This document shows, in pieces, positions 46,664-51,476 of a stretch of 51,476 bases of DNA (position 1 is its first letter; each line of letters starts with the position of its first letter). The translations under genes were made by a program, and so were the position numbers. The stretch comes from Gammaproteobacteria bacterium (GTDB taxonomy: Bacteria > Pseudomonadota > Gammaproteobacteria > Pseudomonadales > Pseudohongiellaceae): positions 1-51,476 of the forward strand of contig JAQWQD010000045.1 in NCBI GenBank assembly GCA_029244985.1. The letters are read 5' to 3'. The notes beneath the pieces were generated by a model, which made no database searches, was not told the DNA's origin, and was given only the letters and a program-made list of their open reading frames with translations.

Positions 46664-46697
46664 TTAGATCAGTTGACAAGAACGGGCAAGGTAAATA

Positions 46698-47885
46698 ATG
46701 GGACCGCTAGAGGGCATTAAAGTACTAGATCTAACCAGCATGGTTTCAGGGCCAGTTGCCGCTATGATGCTAGGCGATCAAGGTGCGGACGTTATTAAAG
46801 TCGAACCAATCCACGGGGAGCAACTGCGCCACCTCGGAGAGCCTCACAATGGTATCCCAGCTACGTTTTTTTCTTGTAACCGAAACAAGAAATCATTGGC
46901 TGTTGACCTTAAAGACGAAGCGGGTAAGGACATACTCTGGGCTCTGATCAAAACAGCGGATGTATTGCTACAAAACTTTCGTCCTGGAGCTATGGCCAGA
47001 ATGGGCTTTTCAGAGGGAAAAGTTCGAGAAAAAAACCCTGGGATTATTTATGTGTCTATTAGCGGGTTTGGCGAGAACGGCCCTTATTCACACAAACGTG
47101 TTTATGATCCAATCATCCAAGGCTTATCTGGAGCGACTGATATTCAAGCTGATCGAAAATCTGGGCGCCCAAATATGATTCGAATTATTCTTGCTGATAA
47201 AGTTTCTGCATTGACGGCAGCCCAAGCCGTTTCCAGTGCACTGTTTTATAGAGAAAGGCAGGGAGAAGGTCAACATATAAAAATTTCAATGCTTGAAGCA
47301 ACAATCGCATTCTTCTGGCCAGAAGGTATGAGTGGTTTAACCTATGCAGAAAATGAAACTGATGTACGCAAAACTTTTTCTTCGATCGATCTAATTTATG
47401 AAACTAAAGATGGTTACCTAACTATCAGTGTGATTTCTGACAAGGAATGGAAAGGAATTTGTGAGGCACTAGAGCGTCAAGAGCTAATCACAGATGAAAG
47501 GTTTAAATCTTCGTTAGCGCGGCGACGCAATGCAGAAGAGCGTAGAGAGGTTATTGGAGAAGAAGTGTCTAAGCGTTCGAGTGCCGAGCTGTTGCAAATT
47601 TTGGATGCGAATGATGTTCCCTGCGCGCCACTTTTAGATCGGGCGGAGCTCATGGAACACCCTCAAATAGTTGAAAGCGAAACAGTCCTGCGTGAATCTT
47701 ATAAAGGGTTTGGTGAGGTTAGGCAAGCTAGGCCTGCAGCGCGTTTTCAGTTGACGGAGTCCTCCCTCAGACTGCCAGCTCCAAAGCTAGGGCAGCATAG
47801 TCGCGAAATATTGGAATCGCTAGGATACGATGAAGCCAAATGTGAAGCTCTCATCGCGACAAATGTGATTTTACAAGGTTCTTAA
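46698..47885 (+). CDS. CaiB/BaiF family (family III) CoA-transferase
   Basis: Moves CoA between carboxylic acids, 395 residues. It starts MGPLEGIKVLDLTSMVSGPV; the catalytic Asp is Asp167 (IILADKVSALTAAQAV) by comparison with formyl-CoA transferase. LQNFRPGAMARMG and VSISGFGENGPY are family motifs. Acyl donor and acceptor cannot be read from the sequence. Closely linked to the GST gene, which suggests a two-gene catabolic unit. Confidence 0.92.
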   Translation: MGPLEGIKVLDLTSMVSGPVAAMMLGDQGADVIKVEPIHGEQLRHLGEPHNGIPATFFSCNRNKKSLAVDLKDEAGKDILWALIKTADVLLQNFRPGAMARMGFSEGKVREKNPGIIYVSISGFGENGPYSHKRVYDPIIQGLSGATDIQADRKSGRPNMIRIILADKVSALTAAQAVSSALFYRERQGEGQHIKISMLEATIAFFWPEGMSGLTYAENETDVRKTFSSIDLIYETKDGYLTISVISDKEWKGICEALERQELITDERFKSSLARRRNAEERREVIGEEVSKRSSAELLQILDANDVPCAPLLDRAELMEHPQIVESETVLRESYKGFGEVRQARPAARFQLTESSLRLPAPKLGQHSREILESLGYDEAKCEALIATNVILQGS

Positions 47886-48010
47886 TGACAGCATTGAGAA
47901 TGCAGGTGAGCTATTTGTTGATAATGTAAGTGTAGAACAGTAACAGCTACAAGCACCAGCTAAACCTTCGGGATTTTCTCGAAATCTTGTAGTCATTTCT
48001 GAGTTCATCT

Positions 48011-49111
48011 ATGCTTCGTCTCTTTCCTAAGACTAATCTATTAAAAGAATTAATGCCTATGTTAGACGAACAACAAATCCGCGATTTGGTGATTGATCAC
48101 GGCCCAACAGTAAATCATGGTCGACCTATTAAGCAGATAATCGAAGATGGAGATATTCCTCGTTTGAATGGAGCGACAGTACTGGAAGGAAAAGTTTCTG
48201 ACTCTGTTTTTGCGGAAAACCTGACCACCAAAGCTGGTCAACCTATTCGGCTTATGTATCGGAATAATAGAATTTCGACTCATGATGTGAATCGCGGTGC
48301 TATACCTTTTAAGGATCAGGTTTTAGCCTTCAATCATGCCCATATGCTGAACCTAGTAAAGGATGTCTTAGGATCTTCACAATTTGAAGTTGCTGGTTTG
48401 TTACCTAGCTCGACAGTTATCCCCGCAGAAAATCTCAATTTAGTCATGTTAGAAAATGTATTGCGTCTCTATATGGCGGAAAGTTCCACGTCGACTTCCC
48501 TTTACCAACACTGGTTAGCAGCTAAGGAAAAAGGTGAAGAGGTGCTCGATTATGCTGGGCATACCATTTCCGTTTCTTCATTGACGCCGAATGGCGTGCT
48601 TCCCTATTTAATGGACACGCCGAGCACAAAAGAAAAGGTCGATCGCACCATTGATGCGCAATATTTAATCGAGAGTGGGGTGTGCAGCTGGAAGCAATAT
48701 GCGCAAATACGCAACGCTTCAATCATGGCGTTCGGCATGATCTCCCATTATCTTGCCTCAAAAGGTATGGTGCTGGTTGATACTAAGACTGAACACGGAA
48801 TTAATTCTGAGGGTGAAATTGTCGCAGCGGATGAACTCTATACTATGGATTCGTCTCGATTCTGGCGACGGGATGAAGTCGGCGATCTGTTGATGCGAGA
48901 TGGCAAACCCATTTCGTTTTCGAAAGAATTTGCACGGGGCATGGTTAAAGAAAAAGATCAGCAGTTTACTGATGACCAGGCGGCTGAAATTGCAGTGAGA
49001 TACATTCAAGGATTGCAGCATCTTACTGGTATTGTTTTTGATCCAGACCTTCGTCCACGGGATGAACGAATTGTTGATTCAAGCAATCTAATACTCGACA
49101 ACCTACTCTAA
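48011..49111 (+). CDS. Divergent phosphoribosylaminoimidazolesuccinocarboxamide (SAICAR) synthase-like protein
   Basis: Protein of 366 residues with the SAICAR-synthase fold (PurC): EGKVSDSV (usual GKVRD), NNRISTHDV (usual DRISAFDV), LVDTKTEHGI and DELYTMDSSRFW (usual DEVHTPDSSRFW). The expected phosphate-binding RxYxTGS segment reads RLYMAESSTSTSLY, so the glycine is Glu. PurC condenses CAIR with aspartate. The changes mean either a divergent subfamily or altered activity. There is no nearby purine gene. Start ATG 48011; a later ATG at 48056 is possible. Confidence 0.78.
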   Translation: MLRLFPKTNLLKELMPMLDEQQIRDLVIDHGPTVNHGRPIKQIIEDGDIPRLNGATVLEGKVSDSVFAENLTTKAGQPIRLMYRNNRISTHDVNRGAIPFKDQVLAFNHAHMLNLVKDVLGSSQFEVAGLLPSSTVIPAENLNLVMLENVLRLYMAESSTSTSLYQHWLAAKEKGEEVLDYAGHTISVSSLTPNGVLPYLMDTPSTKEKVDRTIDAQYLIESGVCSWKQYAQIRNASIMAFGMISHYLASKGMVLVDTKTEHGINSEGEIVAADELYTMDSSRFWRRDEVGDLLMRDGKPISFSKEFARGMVKEKDQQFTDDQAAEIAVRYIQGLQHLTGIVFDPDLRPRDERIVDSSNLILDNLL

Positions 49112-49197
49112 TGATCAAGACTGCAATGATTCATACTTCTGGGCTCGGGTTTAGAATTCAGGTGACCCTAAATCGCAATTAGTAAATGGAGTAGCTT

Positions 49198-51476
49198 ATG
49201 GAGGTTCCTGCGGCTTCCTTTAGGTTGGCTGTAATTCTTAGTACTACGATGCTTGGTTGCGCACCTAGTTCCACCACTAATTCTGAAACTGATATGCCTA
49301 CCGTCAGTCTTGAGGATTACCAAAGGGCAGAGCGGTTCTTGGCGCCTAATACCTCGGATTTGGTAAGCAATTCGATTATTGCTCAATACTGGCAGAGTGA
49401 CGATCAGTTAGTTTATCGCCGCACGATTGGCCCTGGATCTGAATACATCTTAGTTAACCCGGTTGAGAAAAGCAGAAAAGTTTTGCTTGAAACAAACCAA
49501 CTTGCAGCTCAGCTTGCGCAATTCGATGAGACTGTAGAGAATCTAGGGGATGCCGTGAACCTGAATCTTTCTCGCATAAGTCTTCGTGAATCTCTAAATG
49601 AAATTGAATTCAATTTTCAGAATCGACGTTACCTGTTTAATTCCCTTAGCAACGAATTACAACAATTAGAGTCGGATCCTCCAAATGAATATTTATCACC
49701 GGACGGAAATCGAGCTGCCTTCATTGAGGATCACAACCTTTGGTTCAGGGATACTAGATCGAACGAGCTGACACAACTTACCTTCGATGGTATTGAAAAC
49801 TATGGCTATGCAACAAATAATGCAGGTTGGTTAAGAGATAATGGTCCAGTATTAATCTGGTCGCCAGACTCTAGTAAGATCGCCACGTTTCGTCATGATG
49901 GACGTCAAGTTGGCGAAATGTTCCTCTATTCAACAAAGGTTGGCCATCCCGAATTAGATGCTTGGAGATACCCACTTCCTGGCGATCATCATATTTTTAT
50001 GATCGAACGTGTTGTGATTCATCTTGAGCCTGAACCCAGAATGGTTGTATTAAATATGCTACCTGACCCTCATAGGTCTACTACTAGCGACCATGTTGCT
50101 GCGCGAGATGGAACTTTTCTAGATGTCGAGTGGAGTGAGGACAGTAATAATCTTGCTTTTGTCTCTTCGAGTCGGGATCACAAAATAGCAAAACTTCGGG
50201 TGGCGGATATTGAGTCAGGAGAAGTTAGAGATGTATTCGAAGAATCCGTCGACACCTATTTTGAATCGGGGTTTAGTGACGCCAATTGGCGAGTGTTGCA
50301 TGATAGTAATGAGTTCATATGGTTTTCAGAACAAGACAATTGGGGTCATTTGTATCTGCATGACTTGCAAACTGGCGAACTTAAACAGCAGATAACTTCT
50401 GGAAACTGGAGTGTATTGAAGGTAGAAAAGGTGGATGCAAAAAATCGGCAGCTATATTTTACCGGCGCTAACCGAGAACCAGGAGACCCTTATTATCACT
50501 ATTTGTATAAAGCGAATTTTGATGGAACAGCTATTGAGCTACTGACGCCAGAGCCAGCCCACCATACGATCACTTGGTCAGAGTCGCAGAATTTATTTAC
50601 TGATATTTACTCTACACCGATTCAAGCTGGAATAGCAGTTATTCGAAATATCAATGGCGGTTTACAATTCGAATTAGAAAGGACTGACATCTCCGCTTTA
50701 ATCGATTTTGGTTGGGTCGCTCCTATCCCATTTATGGTGAAAGCAAGAGATCAGCAGACCGATCTTTATGGACTGATGTACCGTCCTTCTAATTTCGATG
50801 AATCGAATTTTTATCCAGTATTAAATTACCTTTATCCAGGGCCACAGACGGGCAGTGTTGGCAGCCGATCCTTTCGTGTTTCTAGAAATGATAAGCAGGC
50901 GCTCGCAGAATTGGGATTTATTGTGATAGAAGTAGATGCTATGGGGACTCCAGGCCGTTCTAAGTCATTCCATGATGCCTTCTACGGTGACATAGGTGAT
51001 AACGGGTTGCCAGATCAGATAACAGCAATACGGCAGTTAGGAGAACGGTTTCCTTATATGGACCTCGATCGAGTCGGGATTTGGGGGCATTCCGGTGGAG
51101 GCTTTGCTTCTGCAGCTGGGTTGTTGCGCTATCCGGAATTTTACAAAGTTGCAGTATCTGGCGCAGGTAATCATGACAACCGGAACTACGAAGATGATTG
51201 GGGTGAAAAATGGCAGGGGCTCTTGGAAACTTACCCAGAGTCCGACCCGATAGTGGATGAAATTGCAGAGGCGCCCTTGGCGACAAACTATGACAATCAG
51301 GCGAATCAGCTTCTCGTCGGCAACTTGGAGGGCAAACTGTTGCTAGCTCATGGGATGATGGATACCAATGTGCACCCATCTAGCACTTTGCTAGTTGTAG
51401 AAGCCTTAATTGACGCTGAAAAAGATTTTGATCTTGTGGTATTGCCAAATGCTGGTCACGGGTTTGGTAATGGGCG
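49198..51476 (+). CDS. S9 family (dipeptidyl peptidase IV-like) peptidase lipoprotein, cut by window end
   Basis: The frame runs from ATG 49198 (GGAG 6 nt upstream) to the window end without a stop, giving at least 759 residues. The N terminus has a lipoprotein signal (VILSTTMLGC; Cys about residue 21). A beta-propeller DPPIV N-terminal domain occupies the first two thirds; the alpha/beta-hydrolase domain has Ser632 (GIWGHSGGGF), Asp722 (GMMDTNVHP) and His754 (PNAGHGF), a complete triad. It likely sits in an outer or inner membrane and cleaves dipeptides, often X-Pro, from peptides. Only a short C-terminal end should be missing. Confidence 0.92.
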   Translation, partial: MEVPAASFRLAVILSTTMLGCAPSSTTNSETDMPTVSLEDYQRAERFLAPNTSDLVSNSIIAQYWQSDDQLVYRRTIGPGSEYILVNPVEKSRKVLLETNQLAAQLAQFDETVENLGDAVNLNLSRISLRESLNEIEFNFQNRRYLFNSLSNELQQLESDPPNEYLSPDGNRAAFIEDHNLWFRDTRSNELTQLTFDGIENYGYATNNAGWLRDNGPVLIWSPDSSKIATFRHDGRQVGEMFLYSTKVGHPELDAWRYPLPGDHHIFMIERVVIHLEPEPRMVVLNMLPDPHRSTTSDHVAARDGTFLDVEWSEDSNNLAFVSSSRDHKIAKLRVADIESGEVRDVFEESVDTYFESGFSDANWRVLHDSNEFIWFSEQDNWGHLYLHDLQTGELKQQITSGNWSVLKVEKVDAKNRQLYFTGANREPGDPYYHYLYKANFDGTAIELLTPEPAHHTITWSESQNLFTDIYSTPIQAGIAVIRNINGGLQFELERTDISALIDFGWVAPIPFMVKARDQQTDLYGLMYRPSNFDESNFYPVLNYLYPGPQTGSVGSRSFRVSRNDKQALAELGFIVIEVDAMGTPGRSKSFHDAFYGDIGDNGLPDQITAIRQLGERFPYMDLDRVGIWGHSGGGFASAAGLLRYPEFYKVAVSGAGNHDNRNYEDDWGEKWQGLLETYPESDPIVDEIAEAPLATNYDNQANQLLVGNLEGKLLLAHGMMDTNVHPSSTLLVVEALIDAEKDFDLVVLPNAGHGFGNG

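Noticed and set aside
46016..49111. Possible defence or mobile island downstream of tRNA-Thr
   Set aside because: tRNA genes are common integration sites, but I found no integrase, no repeat of the tRNA 3' end, and the genes have ordinary composition and metabolic functions.
49168..49386. Minus-strand open frame near the start of the peptidase gene
   Set aside because: The plus frame has a ribosome site, a lipoprotein signal and full catalytic domain; the minus frame has nothing recognisable.
50960..51379. Minus-strand open frame of 139 codons opposite the S9 peptidase
   Set aside because: It lies entirely within the peptidase frame whose catalytic residues are intact; the product is low-complexity and resembles no protein.

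Overview
The window looks like the chromosome of a marine-type gammaproteobacterium of the broad Pseudomonas-related group. The reason is gene order. It carries rpsU-yqeY-dnaG-rpoD divergent from tsaD, then folB-folK, then lptD-surA-pdxA-rsmA-apaG-apaH divergent from amgK-murU-djlA. After that come rpe-trpE-trpG-trpD-trpC, yhfA and coq7, and finally aroQ-accB-accC-prmA-(DUF3426)-dusB-fis-purH-purD. These blocks match the order known in Pseudomonas, but several genes usual there are absent (plsY, gph, vfr/crp, speD, full-length dsbD). Base composition is moderately AT-rich and coding density is high. I see no prophage, insertion sequence, CRISPR array or rRNA operon.

Layout. 1-5.7 kb (minus): an SDR oxidoreductase, then the macromolecular-synthesis operon. 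5.9-7.8 kb (plus): tsaD and the folate genes folB and folK. 7.9-17.1 kb (minus): a pteridine reductase, cca, apaH, apaG, rsmA, pdxA, surA and lptD. 17.3-25.6 kb (plus): peptidoglycan-sugar recycling (amgK, murU), a DjlA-like co-chaperone, rpe plus the trp genes, and an OsmC/YhfA protein. 26-38.1 kb (minus): ubiquinone hydroxylase coq7, purine genes purD and purH, fis-dusB, a zinc-ribbon membrane protein, prmA, accC-accB, aroQ, an isolated DsbD N-terminal domain, and fabB-fabA. 38.3-42.5 kb (plus): GDP-mannose synthesis enzymes, a PhzF protein and a small membrane protein. 42.6-45.5 kb (minus): a GNAT acetyltransferase, pgi and a di-iron hydroxylase. 45.7-51.5 kb (plus): tRNA-Thr(UGU), a GST, a CoA-transferase, a divergent SAICAR synthase and an S9 peptidase lipoprotein cut by the window end.

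How the genes work together. Most are housekeeping: replication and transcription initiation, tRNA maturation and modification (TsaD, CCA, DusB, tRNA-Thr), folate and pyridoxal synthesis, outer-membrane assembly (SurA is a chaperone for LptD), tryptophan, purine and fatty-acid synthesis, and nucleotide-sugar supply. I found no convincing new defence or biosynthetic system. The points most worth a second look are the stand-alone DsbD-alpha domain at the usual dsbD position, the divergent PurC-like enzyme, two intergenic stretches that look like decayed genes (about 20.0-20.3 and 25.7-25.9 kb), a long perfect inverted repeat at 20.02 kb, paired repeats in the rpsU/tsaD promoter region, and a sigma-E-like promoter candidate before lptD.
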